From NCBI RefSeq assembly GCF_009937955.1, contig NZ_AP018439.1:496001-560000 (forward strand): DNA of 64,000 nt, read 5' to 3'. Position numbers and translations under genes: made by a program. Shown in pieces: positions 1 to 8,700 of the stretch. The DNA comes from Undibacterium sp. KW1 (GTDB taxonomy: Bacteria > Pseudomonadota > Gammaproteobacteria > Burkholderiales > Burkholderiaceae_D). Below the pieces are notes generated by a model that searched no databases, had not been told where the DNA came from, and saw only the letters and a program-made list of their open reading frames with translations. Positions within the stretch are counted from its first letter, which is position 1. The number at the start of each line of letters is the position of its first letter.

Positions 1-197
1 CCATCGTCGCAACGGTCAAGGCAACCTGCCTTGTTGATGCGGATTTTGCCGTGACCATTCATGTCCAGCTGTTTGATACGGCGTTTGGCATGTTCCTGGG
101 CGGCTTGCGCACCACGGTCAGCGCAGCAAGGGCGACCGTCTTCGCGCTGGTTCAGGCAAAAAAAGACGTGTTTTTGAAAATAAAGTGCTTCAGACAT
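1..197 (-). CDS. (2Fe-2S) ferredoxin domain protein, 5' part only
   Basis: The frame opens at an ATG whose first base is 197 and runs off the left edge with no stop, leaving about 65 codons. Cysteines at about residues 14, 24, 25, 59 and 63 (FFCLNQ, GRPCC, AGCLDRC) match the thioredoxin-like [2Fe-2S] ferredoxin family, which carries electrons or aids redox enzymes in the cytoplasm. The rest of the protein lies outside the window, so partner and function cannot be settled. It lies downstream of the VanZ-like gene on the same strand, about 90 bp away. The family call is fairly safe; the exact role is unknown. Confidence 0.75.
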   Translation of the reverse strand, partial: MSEALYFQKHVFFCLNQREDGRPCCADRGAQAAQEHAKRRIKQLDMNGHGKIRINKAGCLDRCDD

Positions 198-284
198 AAG
201 ATATCCAGCCTGCGGTTGATACCGCCACCGGTTGATGGCGCTTGTTGCCCGCTATGATACTGCAATTGTGCAGTCAGGGGACTT

Positions 285-1460
285 TTACACCGGACGCGGC
301 TTGCGTAATAGCGCCCAGATCGCCAGAAATGGCCAGAACAAAGACAGGAATTGGGCTGCGCCATTGAAGTTCAAAAACTTGCCCTGTACCCAGGTTTGCA
401 TGGTGGCTGCAAAGTAGGGATTGTCAGAGACCAGGTTGATGACGATCAACGATATCGTCAGCATCAATAAGGCCAGTCGTTTCTGTACATGGGATGGCGC
501 AAAGGAAAAACCATACAGCATGATAATGCTGATCAGCAAACCACCACGTGCACCCGGTGTCAGCCAGGCAAATGCATATTCAGGCTTGAACAATAGGGCG
601 CTGGCCAGTGCCTTGATGGTCAATGCAGCCCCCAGCAACAAAACTGACAGGATGGTCTTGGGCGCGTGGCGGTTCAGCAGACTCAGGCAGATCAGCAGGG
701 CACCGGTACAACTGCAGGCTGTGATAATGGTTTCTGACAGCAGGTATTCTTCTGCGCTGAGTTCGAAACCCTGCAGCAAAAACGCGCTGATATCAATATC
801 CATGTCCATCATTTCGCTCAGGGTTTGCGAAATCACGGGCAAGATCTGGCCCAGGCCAAACAGATAGGCCTGGGGATAAATCTGCGCCATGGTCCACAGT
901 CCCAGCACCAGTATTTCGCGGCTGGATTCCTTGTGCGTCCATTGCTTGCGCAGTAATTGCAGGCGGCCTTTTTCGAGTATCAATGGCGTCAGCAAGGCCC
1001 CCAATATTGCACCCAGCATGGCACCTGAGGTATTCGTCAAAAAATCCAGTAAAGAGGTAACCCGACTGGGCAAGAAGTTTTGCACTATTTCTGCCGTAGC
1101 CGATAACAGTGCACCGGCCAGTGTTGCCAGCAAGGCAGCCCACCAGCGCCTGACTAATGGGTAAAGCGCAAACACCACCAGCATGCCAAAGGGCATGTAG
1201 CCCACCACGTTGATGATGGCATCAAAGCCACCCCAGTAACGTGGCCATTGCTTGATCAGTTCAGGTAGCGCCGCCCAGCTATTGGTTTGCCAGCCGGTAA
1301 ACGGATACCAGCTCGCATAGATGATCAGAAACAAATAGGCAACCAGGCTCACCCTGGCAAACGGCGAGCTGCGCAAGGTCTGCAGTTGTTCGCTGGCTTG
1401 CGGGTTGATGGACTCACCAGCTTGAGTGTCTGGTGGTGCCTGGCTGTGATCTGGCTGCAT
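285..1460 (-). CDS. VanZ family integral membrane protein
   Basis: About 391 residues and very hydrophobic, with many predicted membrane segments. The VanZ core is in the N-terminal half, with the family pattern E-I-V-Q-N-F-L-P-S-R followed by LLDF and a Gly-rich helix. VanZ-like proteins are usually under 200 residues; this one carries a second hydrophobic half of about 200 residues that I do not recognise. ATG at 1460 is chosen; a TTG at 1481 is in frame but has no better ribosome site. Function is unknown; VanZ itself gives low-level teicoplanin resistance by an unclear mechanism. It sits 39 bp after the lipid-transport operon on the same strand and may be co-transcribed. Confidence 0.8.
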   Translation of the reverse strand: MQPDHSQAPPDTQAGESINPQASEQLQTLRSSPFARVSLVAYLFLIIYASWYPFTGWQTNSWAALPELIKQWPRYWGGFDAIINVVGYMPFGMLVVFALYPLVRRWWAALLATLAGALLSATAEIVQNFLPSRVTSLLDFLTNTSGAMLGAILGALLTPLILEKGRLQLLRKQWTHKESSREILVLGLWTMAQIYPQAYLFGLGQILPVISQTLSEMMDMDIDISAFLLQGFELSAEEYLLSETIITACSCTGALLICLSLLNRHAPKTILSVLLLGAALTIKALASALLFKPEYAFAWLTPGARGGLLISIIMLYGFSFAPSHVQKRLALLMLTISLIVINLVSDNPYFAATMQTWVQGKFLNFNGAAQFLSLFWPFLAIWALLRKPRPV

Positions 1461-1499
1461 GCGCTTGGCTTTAAGGGGCAATAGGCTTGTATTGTCAGC

Positions 1500-2153
1500 T
1501 TATTTTAAAGGCAAGCTCATAATCCAGGCCTGGATGTCGTTGATGCTGGCATCGGCTGCCTCGCGCATCGCTCTGGCACCACCAGGCGCATCCGGCGTTG
1601 TTGCTGTGACTTTTTGCTGGAAGCTTTTCTGTGCTATCAGCTTGTGTCCCTTGATGACAGAAGCACGCAGACTGATCTGGGCGTTGCTCTGGCTGGTTGT
1701 CGTAAATATCTGGGAAAACTCATCGAGCTCCAGGCGTAATACCGGCAGGTTGGCGGCACCATCGGTATTTGCCAATACATCGGCACCTTGCGCCACCAGA
1801 CCGGCTTTCAGTCTTTGCGCCAGCAATTGTGCGGGCGTCATGCTCCAGCGGTGCAGGGAATAAGCCTTGAGTTGCTGCACATTGTCATATTGCAGTCTGT
1901 ATAACATGGCATTGCTGTCCAGCGCCGGTGCTATGTTGATTTCCGCAATGCTGATCTGGAATTTTGCAGGGCCGGGTTGGGCGGGGGCAATCGCGGCAAA
2001 CGGGCCAAAATCATATTGCTGGGACTGTTGTACTAACGGTTTGCTGCTACACGCAGATAGCAAAGCCAGTAAGGACAGGGCAAATAAGGAAAATATGGTC
2101 GCGACAGTCTTGCTGAATTTACTGAAGTGGCAAAAAAATGCAGGGTAGCTCAT
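1500..2153 (-). CDS. ABC-type transport auxiliary lipoprotein (PqiC/MlaD-partner type)
   Basis: About 217 residues, starting MSYPAFF. A signal peptide ends in the lipobox LLSAC with the lipidated Cys at about residue 35, so the protein should be anchored in the outer membrane. The remaining domain resembles the periplasmic auxiliary lipoprotein (PqiC-like) family that partners MCE transporters. The start is placed 10 bp after the stop of the MlaD-like gene; an upstream in-frame start at 2270 would overlap that gene by over 100 bp and put the signal peptide internally. Last gene of a four-gene operon, permease-ATPase-MCE-lipoprotein. Substrate is not shown by the sequence, probably phospholipid or another lipid. 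Confidence 0.85.
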   Translation of the reverse strand: MSYPAFFCHFSKFSKTVATIFSLFALSLLALLSACSSKPLVQQSQQYDFGPFAAIAPAQPGPAKFQISIAEINIAPALDSNAMLYRLQYDNVQQLKAYSLHRWSMTPAQLLAQRLKAGLVAQGADVLANTDGAANLPVLRLELDEFSQIFTTTSQSNAQISLRASVIKGHKLIAQKSFQQKVTATTPDAPGGARAMREAADASINDIQAWIMSLPLK

Positions 2154-2163
2154 GTGGATTCCT

Positions 2164-3105
2164 TTACTTGGGGGCGACAAAGCCAGGCTCGCCCGGGCCA
2201 GGTGCAGGGACGGGATTGCCAAACAAAAGGCTTTGCGGCCTTTCCTTGAGTGAATCCGACAGGCGGCCAAAAGAGCGCAGGCTGGCCTTGGCGTCGCCTG
2301 CCACGCTTTGTACCTTGGGCAGGGTATCCAGAGTCAGGCTGTTGCCTACATTGTCCATGACAAGATTGAATTTTGCCAGCGGGCCATCTTCGGCCTGCAG
2401 GCTGGTGGTCAGTTGATTCAGGTTGTTGCTGAGCTTGCCAACATTGCCAGACAAGTTGCGTACTTCAACCATGGTCAATTTGGCCTGGTCTGCCAGTTCA
2501 GGCAGACGCGCCAGCGTGGGTTCAAATTTGGCTGGCAACTGTTTCCATGCAGTAGCGGCCTGGCCCATGTTCTCTACCGCAGTCATCAGCGATTTTTGAT
2601 TGGCCGGATCGAGCATGGTATTGAGCCTGCGCGTCAGTTCTTCTGCCTGGGCCAGGATAGCCTGGCCGCGTTTTTCCAGGTTTTGCATCATACCGGGGCG
2701 CATGGGTATGCGTGGTACCACGTCAGGCTTATGGTTGGCTACCAGTAACTGTTTGGATGTGCCTTCATCATCCAGTTGCACGAAAGCGATGCCGGTGACA
2801 CCTTGGTAACCCAGCGTGGCATAGGTGGAGCTGGTGACCGGCGCATCGGGGATGATTTCCAGGCGCAGGATGATTTGCCCCGGATTATTATCATCAAAGT
2901 CGATATCCGTGACATTGCCGACCTTGATGCCCTTGTAGCGTACTGCTGCCTGCAAGTTCAGCCCTGACACTGCCGATGAGGTGACCACGTCATAAGGTAT
3001 GCGCTTGATCTTGTCGCGTCCCAGCCAGATGGCCAATACGGTCGTGAGTGTCAGCAGGGCAATGGTGAAGAAACCTGCCATGAGCGCATGAGATCTGTTT
3101 TCCAT
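2164..3105 (-). CDS. MlaD family protein (MCE domain)
   Basis: 313 residues. One N-terminal membrane helix (about residues 7-29) is followed by a single MCE/MlaD domain (about 38-120), and then a long, probably helical C-terminal part. MCE proteins form hexameric periplasmic tunnels that carry lipids between the inner and outer membranes. The protein is longer than E. coli MlaD (about 183 residues), and the extra C-terminal helical length is closer to the Ttg2C or organic-solvent-tolerance type in other proteobacteria. It follows the ATPase gene with a 3-bp gap, so translation is likely coupled. Confidence 0.9.
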   Translation of the reverse strand: MENRSHALMAGFFTIALLTLTTVLAIWLGRDKIKRIPYDVVTSSAVSGLNLQAAVRYKGIKVGNVTDIDFDDNNPGQIILRLEIIPDAPVTSSTYATLGYQGVTGIAFVQLDDEGTSKQLLVANHKPDVVPRIPMRPGMMQNLEKRGQAILAQAEELTRRLNTMLDPANQKSLMTAVENMGQAATAWKQLPAKFEPTLARLPELADQAKLTMVEVRNLSGNVGKLSNNLNQLTTSLQAEDGPLAKFNLVMDNVGNSLTLDTLPKVQSVAGDAKASLRSFGRLSDSLKERPQSLLFGNPVPAPGPGEPGFVAPK

Positions 3106-3108
3106 AGC

Positions 3109-3900
3109 TTATATTTCCTGATGCGTTTGTGGTGGCAGTACTTCCATGGCGCGCTCGCCGCGTCCGCCAAGAAAGAAACTGCGTATGAATGGATGCTGGT
3201 AGGCCACGACTTCCCTCGGTGTTCCTATGGTAACAACATGTTTTTCTGCCAGCACGGCAATCCGGCTGGACAGGGCAAACAGGCTGTCAAGATCATGTGT
3301 CACCATGATGACGGTCAGGCGTAATTGCTGGTGCAGCGATAGTATCAGTTCGACAAAGCTGTCCGAGCGGTCAGGGTCCAGACCCGCTGTCGGTTCGTCT
3401 AAAAATAACAACTCCGGATCCAGTGCCAGGGCACGCGCGAGGGCGATGCGCTTGATCATGCCGCCTGACAGATCGGCGGGCATCTTGCTCGCATGTTCAA
3501 AGGCGATATCGACCATGTGCAGCTTCAGATAGACCAGGTCATTGATCAGGTCTTCCGGCAGTGTGCCCAGTTCACGCATGGGCTGGGCGACGTTGTCGAA
3601 TACGCTCAGGGCAGAATACAGGGCACCATGCTGGAACAGCATGCCGGAGCGCTTGCGCAAATAATCGAGATGCCGCGCCTGCGGATCATGCAAGTCCTCA
3701 CCAAATACCTTGATGCTGCCACGCGCTGGTGTTTCCAGTCCCAGCATCTGCCTCATCAGCACAGTCTTGCCAGAGCCTGAGCCACCGACGATAGACAGAA
3801 TTTCGCCGCGCCTGACATTGAGCTCCAGTTGGTCATGCACTACGGCCCGGCCAAACTGGGTACGCAGATCGCGGATTTCTATGATGTTCTCGCCCGCCAT
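3109..3900 (-). CDS. ABC transporter ATP-binding protein, MlaF type
   Basis: 263 residues. Walker A GGSGSGKT is at residues 39-46, the ABC signature LSGGM at 144-148 and Walker B LLFLDEP at about 164-170, followed by the TAGLDPDRSD switch region. A His in MVTHD completes the ATPase site. It should power the MlaE-like permease encoded just upstream. Its ATG shares one base with the stop of the permease gene, a sign of translational coupling. Family assignment is safe; mlaF is the closest named relative, but the pqi and ttg2 systems are similar. Confidence 0.92.
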   Translation of the reverse strand: MAGENIIEIRDLRTQFGRAVVHDQLELNVRRGEILSIVGGSGSGKTVLMRQMLGLETPARGSIKVFGEDLHDPQARHLDYLRKRSGMLFQHGALYSALSVFDNVAQPMRELGTLPEDLINDLVYLKLHMVDIAFEHASKMPADLSGGMIKRIALARALALDPELLFLDEPTAGLDPDRSDSFVELILSLHQQLRLTVIMVTHDLDSLFALSSRIAVLAEKHVVTIGTPREVVAYQHPFIRSFFLGGRGERAMEVLPPQTHQEI

Positions 3901-5024
3901 CAGTAGCCTGCCTTGCTGAAGATGATGGCATAAATGGCATCGGCAATGATGACTACCGTGATTGCGACCACCACGGAACTGGTGGTGCCGCGTCCCAGAC
4001 TCTCGGTATTTGGTTCTATGCGCAAACCGTAATGACAGGCGATCAGGGCGATCAGTATGCCAAAGGTAGCGCCTTTGGACAGGCCTATCCAGAAATTGAT
4101 CAGCGGTACGACTTCCGGTAATTTATAGACAAAAAATTCAGGTGACATGCCCAGCAAAGCCTGGGCCGAGATCATGCCGCCGGTCAATGCCATGATATCT
4201 GTCCAGATCACCAGTAATGGCATGGCAATGGCCAGCGCCAGCACCTTGGGCATGATCAGGCGAAAACCATGTGGTATGCCCATGACGCGCATGGCGTCGA
4301 GTTCTTCCGTCACCCGCATGACACCCAGTTGCGCCGTAATGGCAGAGCCAGAACGTCCGGCCACCAGGATTGCTGCCAGCATGGGGCCGAGTTCGCGGAT
4401 GATACTCATGCCGAGGATATTGACGATGTATAAGTCACCACCAAAAATGCGCAGTTGCTGGGCCGACAGATAAGACAGCACCACACCGATCAGAATGCCG
4501 ACCAGGGCAGTGATGCCCAATGCCTGTGCACCTGTGTGATAAATATTGGCCGACAATTCTTTCCACGGGCCCTTGATGGGATGGCGGGCAAAGCGCAGCA
4601 AATCCAGCATGAGCTGGCCAAGCAGGGCAGTGAAGCTGTATAAATGCTGGAACAGGCCCAGCACTTTTGTGCCGAGCAGCATGGTGCGCGTCAGCCTTTG
4701 CTTGGGCGGGCGCGGTACCAGGATTTTGCTGACTTCTTCCAGTCGGGCAAACAAGCCTTCATGGGCGGGCAGAATCTTGACGTGTTCAGGTCTTTGCTTG
4801 CCCCAGGCCCGCCACAGCATTTGCGCACCTATGTGGTCCAGCGTGCTGACCTGGCTTAAATCCCAGCGTATGCCGGGCTGGCTGGCAGCCTTGTTCAACT
4901 GAGCGCTGATCTCCTGCATGGTGGCGGATGATGACAGGGCATGCACCAGCCATGCACCAGCGACGATGGCGGTGGGCTGTTGCTGATGATTTAATTGCAG
5001 GGTGGGCGGGATCTCGTGAGGCAT
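3900..5024 (-). CDS. MlaE family lipid ABC transporter permease with N-terminal STAS domain
   Basis: About 374 residues from MPHEIPP. Residues 1 to about 100 look like a STAS domain (DLSQVSTLDHIGAQML), the role played by the separate MlaB protein in E. coli. The rest is an MlaE permease with five or six membrane helices and conserved stretches such as GRSGSAITAQLG and MRVMGIP. It is the first gene of the operon, and both the STAS module and the permease are expected at the inner membrane. An upstream in-frame start at 5078 adds 18 residues with no family support. Confidence 0.9.
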   Translation of the reverse strand: MPHEIPPTLQLNHQQQPTAIVAGAWLVHALSSSATMQEISAQLNKAASQPGIRWDLSQVSTLDHIGAQMLWRAWGKQRPEHVKILPAHEGLFARLEEVSKILVPRPPKQRLTRTMLLGTKVLGLFQHLYSFTALLGQLMLDLLRFARHPIKGPWKELSANIYHTGAQALGITALVGILIGVVLSYLSAQQLRIFGGDLYIVNILGMSIIRELGPMLAAILVAGRSGSAITAQLGVMRVTEELDAMRVMGIPHGFRLIMPKVLALAIAMPLLVIWTDIMALTGGMISAQALLGMSPEFFVYKLPEVVPLINFWIGLSKGATFGILIALIACHYGLRIEPNTESLGRGTTSSVVVAITVVIIADAIYAIIFSKAGY

Positions 5025-5109
5025 ATTCCGCAAGTGTAAGTGACAAAGTGTATTTACCGCAATCGAGCATCCTCGCATTCACCGGGTATAGTAATTTAAT
5101 ACCCGCCGC

Positions 5110-7053
5110 CTATTTTTCCTGTACTAATGGCGTTTTTTTATCCATGACTTCGCGGCAATCACCCTTGAGGGTGGAATTGTCATAATTGGTCCAGCCATAA
5201 CTGTCGACATAACGGGTATGAGGTTTGAGCTGCTTGCTGAGTATGCTCCACTCCAGTTTTTCATCTGGATAACGGATATTGGCCATGTCCAGCAGACTGT
5301 GGAAAACGTTTTCTGTCGATAATTTTGCTTTCTGGTGCAGGCGCAACTGCACTATCTTGTCCGGGAAATGTTCTTGATAAGCATCTGAATACCACATGAA
5401 TGCCGGAACATGGAATTCGTACTGGGTATTGTGACCATGGAAAGCCAGGTTGCAACTGCCGTCATACAAGGTCTGGCCATGGTCTGATATATAGAATAGT
5501 GAAGTGATTTGCGAACTGGTTTTCAGCTTCTGTATGACCTCTGACAGCATCCAGTCTGTATACAAGATGGAATTGTCATAACTGTTGTTCAGCGCCTGCT
5601 TGTTTTTCAGGTCGGTATAGGCAGGATTGACGACGCCATATAAAGAAGGTTTCCAGTTATCAAAAGACTGCGGATGGCGGTGGCTGTAATTCCAGTGATT
5701 GCCCAGAGTGTGCAAAACGATGAGTTTCTTCGGTGCGGCATCTCGCATGGCATTTGCCATGGGTTCCAGCAAGACCTGGTCAAGATTGGAGCTATTGGTA
5801 AAACCACCCAGGTTTAAAAACTGGGTGACATCAGCTTCTTTGGCGAAGACCGAGGTTGGCGTATCGAACTGGCCAAAGCTCATCTGGTTTGACAGCCAGT
5901 AAGTCTTGAATCCGGCTTCCTTGAAGGCGGTCAGGAATGACTTTTCAGAAAAACCTGCCTTCAGGCTTTGTGCCGCCGGTTTGCGCGAGACGATGATGGG
6001 TACCGACAAACGGGTGGCTGAGACTGCAGTCACCACGTCGCTGAAACTGACCAGATTGCTTTCTTTTTTCAGCAGGGGATTGGTGTCACGCTCATAACCA
6101 TTCAGGCTCCAGCGGTCAAAGCGCGAAGACTCGCCTATCACCATGATAATGGTTTGTGGTGTTGCCGGGTTGCCATCCAGATGCGCCTGGAAGCGGAAAG
6201 CCCGGCTTTTCTCTGACAGTTTGGCCAGGTAATCACGCTCTACCCAAAAATCATTGCCGCGCAAGACCAGGCCAAATGGCCAGCTCCGTATATACGTCTC
6301 TTCGTCATAAGGGATTTTGGCCCAGTGTGGCAACGGGGGTAGGTTCTTTTTGAGGCTGGCATGCCAGCGCGTCAGCATGTCTGCAGAGGTACTGGCCGGG
6401 CTTGCTTCCGTCGCAGAAGCCGCCGACACAGATGCAGATGCACTGGCTTCTTCCTCTTCATCTTCGTCTTTTTCCTCATCTTCCGTTGAGGCTGAAGCTG
6501 GTGTTGCTGCTGCGCTACCACTGGCTTTGCTGGCACTGGCAGTAGTTGCTGCCTTGGCGACGCCTATCTGTTCACCATAAGTCCAGGTGGCAACGCCTAA
6601 GATAAAAAGCAGCAAAACTGCCCAGCGTGAACGGTGTGTCCAGTCCCAGTGCGTATGGTTTTTGGCAACGCTCAGCAGGCTCCACCACCAGGCGCTTACT
6701 GCAATCACCAGCAATAACAGTAGCCAGACTTTATTGCCGAGAAATTCCATTGCTTCCTTGGGGCTGGTCTCCACCATGATGCCCAGATGGTGGGTAGAGA
6801 TGCCTTGTCCAAAATATAAGCGCAGGTAAACTTCAACAGGCACGGCAAAGAAGGCTGGCAGCAGCAGGTAGTGAAACCAGCGCGGTCTTTGCAGCAGGGA
6901 CCAGAAACCCAGCCAGGACACCAGCTCCATTGCCAGCAGATGCCAGGGCTTTTCCACTGGCTGTCCTTGCAGCAAGGGGAAAAACGGCAGACATGAAATC
7001 AGCAGGTAGCTGAGAAGCAGGTACAGCGAGGCTGGACGAAACAGGACGGGCAT
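5110..7053 (-). CDS. Phosphoethanolamine transferase, sulfatase superfamily
   Basis: 647 residues. The N-terminal 160 residues contain about five membrane helices, as in EptA/CptA/OpgE enzymes, which move phosphoethanolamine from phosphatidylethanolamine to lipid A, core sugars or periplasmic glucans. The catalytic domain has GESS at about 307-310 (the Ser after GE aligns with the phosphorylated Thr of EptA; Ser also occurs in relatives), NGYERDTNP, the metal site SDHGQTLYDG and a late HGHN motif. Between membrane part and catalytic domain, residues 167-224 are almost only Ala, Ser, Thr, Glu and Asp, an unusual acidic linker. The acceptor cannot be told from sequence. Confidence 0.88.
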   Translation of the reverse strand: MPVLFRPASLYLLLSYLLISCLPFFPLLQGQPVEKPWHLLAMELVSWLGFWSLLQRPRWFHYLLLPAFFAVPVEVYLRLYFGQGISTHHLGIMVETSPKEAMEFLGNKVWLLLLLVIAVSAWWWSLLSVAKNHTHWDWTHRSRWAVLLLFILGVATWTYGEQIGVAKAATTASASKASGSAAATPASASTEDEEKDEDEEEEASASASVSAASATEASPASTSADMLTRWHASLKKNLPPLPHWAKIPYDEETYIRSWPFGLVLRGNDFWVERDYLAKLSEKSRAFRFQAHLDGNPATPQTIIMVIGESSRFDRWSLNGYERDTNPLLKKESNLVSFSDVVTAVSATRLSVPIIVSRKPAAQSLKAGFSEKSFLTAFKEAGFKTYWLSNQMSFGQFDTPTSVFAKEADVTQFLNLGGFTNSSNLDQVLLEPMANAMRDAAPKKLIVLHTLGNHWNYSHRHPQSFDNWKPSLYGVVNPAYTDLKNKQALNNSYDNSILYTDWMLSEVIQKLKTSSQITSLFYISDHGQTLYDGSCNLAFHGHNTQYEFHVPAFMWYSDAYQEHFPDKIVQLRLHQKAKLSTENVFHSLLDMANIRYPDEKLEWSILSKQLKPHTRYVDSYGWTNYDNSTLKGDCREVMDKKTPLVQEK

Positions 7054-7572
7054 TGTTATTTATATCTTGCGACAGGTTGGGCGGCTGCGCCGTACTAGCC
7101 TGGGTTTCAGTGGGGAGACCCGGATTTTGCGGCAAGCGGCAGTTTAAGGGCGTAAATAGTAAATGATTTACTTTGTATTGACTGTATATATGCCGCAGGA
7201 ATGAGAGATTTAAGCATATTTTGCTTTTCAGTTAATTCCCGTTTTTTCTGCATGGCCCGGTAAACCTTGATTTTTTGCTGAAATTTTCTACTCTGAAAGG
7301 CTGCTTGCACACCCGCAAATCGAGCTAAGCGCTTGAATTGTAGAAATAAAAAGCGTTGACAGGCTTGTGCAAGGCGACATAAAATTGCGAGTTCTCGATT
7401 TTGGGTTTGCGTTTTCTATTGTTGGTTTGCCCGGTTTTGTCAGGCAGGCAATGCTTGAAAAGCAGGCAGCATATTGGGTGGGTCTGAGAATTCAGGCTAA
7501 AAATGATTTTAAGTTCCCGGGCAACCGTTTCCGGGTTTGTGTTTAACGTTGTATTTTGTTGGATTAAAAACG
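7054..7572. other. Intergenic region between divergent eptA-like gene and rpsL
   Basis: 519 bp without a gene I can support. It holds the str-operon promoter (7356-7385) and about 180 bases of rpsL leader. A minus-strand frame of 67 codons at 7107-7310 is AT-rich, with no recognisable domain and no clear ribosome site, and is not called. Confidence 0.7.
7356..7385 (+). promoter_or_regulatory. Sigma-70 promoter of the str operon
   Basis: TTGACA at 7356-7361 (perfect -35) and TAAAAT at 7380-7385 with an 18-base spacer. Transcription would start near 7392, giving rpsL a leader of about 180 bases. It is the strongest-looking promoter upstream of rpsL. Confidence 0.75.
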
Positions 7573-7956
7573 ATGCCAACCATCAATCAACTGATTCGCC
7601 AACCACGTGTTTCTGCACGTGTGAAAAGCAAATCGCCGGCGCTGGAAAACAGCCCGCAAAAACGTGGCGTTTGCACCCGCGTTTATACGACAACTCCAAA
7701 AAAGCCTAACTCGGCTTTGCGTAAAGTTGCCAAAGTTCGCCTGACTAATGGTTTCGAAGTTATTTCGTACATTGGCGGTGAAGGCCATAACTTGCAAGAA
7801 CATAGCGTGGTATTGCTGCGCGGTGGTCGTGTAAAGGATTTGCCAGGTGTTCGTTACCATATGGTTCGCGGTGCTTTGGATACTCAAGGCGTTAAAGACC
7901 GTAAGCAAGCTCGCTCCAAATATGGTGCTAAGCGCGCTAAGGCAGTTAAGAAGTAA
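7573..7956 (+). CDS. rpsL: 30S ribosomal protein S12
   Basis: 127 residues from MPTINQL; in-frame upstream codons are not conserved in the family. It shows the S12 core [20 protein letters not shown] and [10 protein letters not shown]. The Lys residues in TPKKPN and RVKDLP, whose changes give streptomycin resistance in other bacteria, are wild type. S12 sits at the decoding centre of the 30S subunit. First gene of the str operon, with a long leader. It is three residues longer than the E. coli protein at the basic C-terminus. Confidence 0.98.
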   Translation: MPTINQLIRQPRVSARVKSKSPALENSPQKRGVCTRVYTTTPKKPNSALRKVAKVRLTNGFEVISYIGGEGHNLQEHSVVLLRGGRVKDLPGVRYHMVRGALDTQGVKDRKQARSKYGAKRAKAVKK

Positions 7957-7974
7957 TTATCTCGTAATTTAATC

Positions 7975-7992
7975 TCCGTAAGCTATTACGGA
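7975..7992 (+). promoter_or_regulatory. Stem-loop in the rpsL-rpsG spacer
   Basis: TCCGTAA and TTACGGA form a perfect 7-bp stem with loop GCTA in the 145-bp rpsL-rpsG gap. In E. coli, S7 represses its own synthesis by binding the S12-S7 spacer. A comparable role here is inference from position only. Confidence 0.4.
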
Positions 7993-8101
7993 TCAGTGTC
8001 GGTTTGGAAATGAGCCGAGTAAGTGACCGGTTATGATGGCCTGTCGCGAGCGTGAAGCAAAATGTTGCTTTGTGCTCAACTGAAGATTGAAAGGAATTGA
8101 A

Positions 8102-8572
8102 ATGCCACGTCGTCGTGAGGTCCCGAAGCGGGACGTACTGCCGGATCCAAAGTTCGGTAATGTAGAAGTAGCAAAATTTGTAAACGTATTGATGTTGTCC
8201 GGCAAGAAGTCTGTTGCTGAAGGCATCATCTACGGCGCATTTGACCACATCCAACAAAAATCTGGTAAAGATCCTTTGGAAGTGTTTGCGCTGGCAATCA
8301 ACAACGCCAAGCCACTGGTTGAGGTTAAATCCCGCCGTGTTGGTGGCGCGAACTACCAGGTGCCTGTAGAAGTGCGTCCAGTTCGCCGTCTGGCTTTGTC
8401 TATGCGTTGGTTGCGTGAAGCCGCTAACAAGCGTAGCGAAAAATCCATGCCACAACGTTTGGGTGGTGAATTGCTGGAAGCCGCAGAAGGCCGCGGCGGC
8501 GCAATGAAGAAACGTGACGAAGTCCATCGTATGGCTGAAGCCAACAAGGCCTTCTCTCACTTCCGCTTCTAA
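8102..8572 (+). CDS. rpsG: 30S ribosomal protein S7
   Basis: 156 residues from [11 protein letters not shown], which matches the family start; five upstream codons in frame are discarded because AAGGAATTGA gives a suitable ribosome site for the ATG at 8102. S7 nucleates assembly of the 30S head and contacts E-site tRNA. Conserved stretches include [12 protein letters not shown] and [12 protein letters not shown]. Second gene of the str operon, after a 145-bp spacer with hairpins that could serve S7 feedback control. Confidence 0.98.
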   Translation: MPRRREVPKRDVLPDPKFGNVEVAKFVNVLMLSGKKSVAEGIIYGAFDHIQQKSGKDPLEVFALAINNAKPLVEVKSRRVGGANYQVPVEVRPVRRLALSMRWLREAANKRSEKSMPQRLGGELLEAAEGRGGAMKKRDEVHRMAEANKAFSHFRF

Positions 8573-8637
8573 GAGTAAGAGTAAGGAGCTGTTGTATGTC
8601 TTTAATGCAATGGCTCTGGCAAGTATTTTGAATCAGG

Positions 8638-8674
8638 CCGGGCGCGATTTTTGTAAAAAAATGCGCTCGGTTTT
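8638..8674 (+). terminator. Attenuator-like hairpin between rpsG and fusA
   Basis: CCGGGCGC (8638-8645) pairs with GCGCTCGG (8663-8670), continued inside by ATTTTT/AAAAAT, and is followed by TTTTG. The shape is that of a Rho-independent terminator, but the U run is short, so partial read-through into fusA is likely. Confidence 0.55.
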
Positions 8675-8700
8675 GTCCATTAAAAGATTTAGGATTAGCT

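Noticed and set aside
7107..7310. 67-codon minus-strand frame upstream of the phosphoethanolamine transferase
   Set aside because: No domain and no clear ribosome site; AT-rich intergenic DNA explains it.
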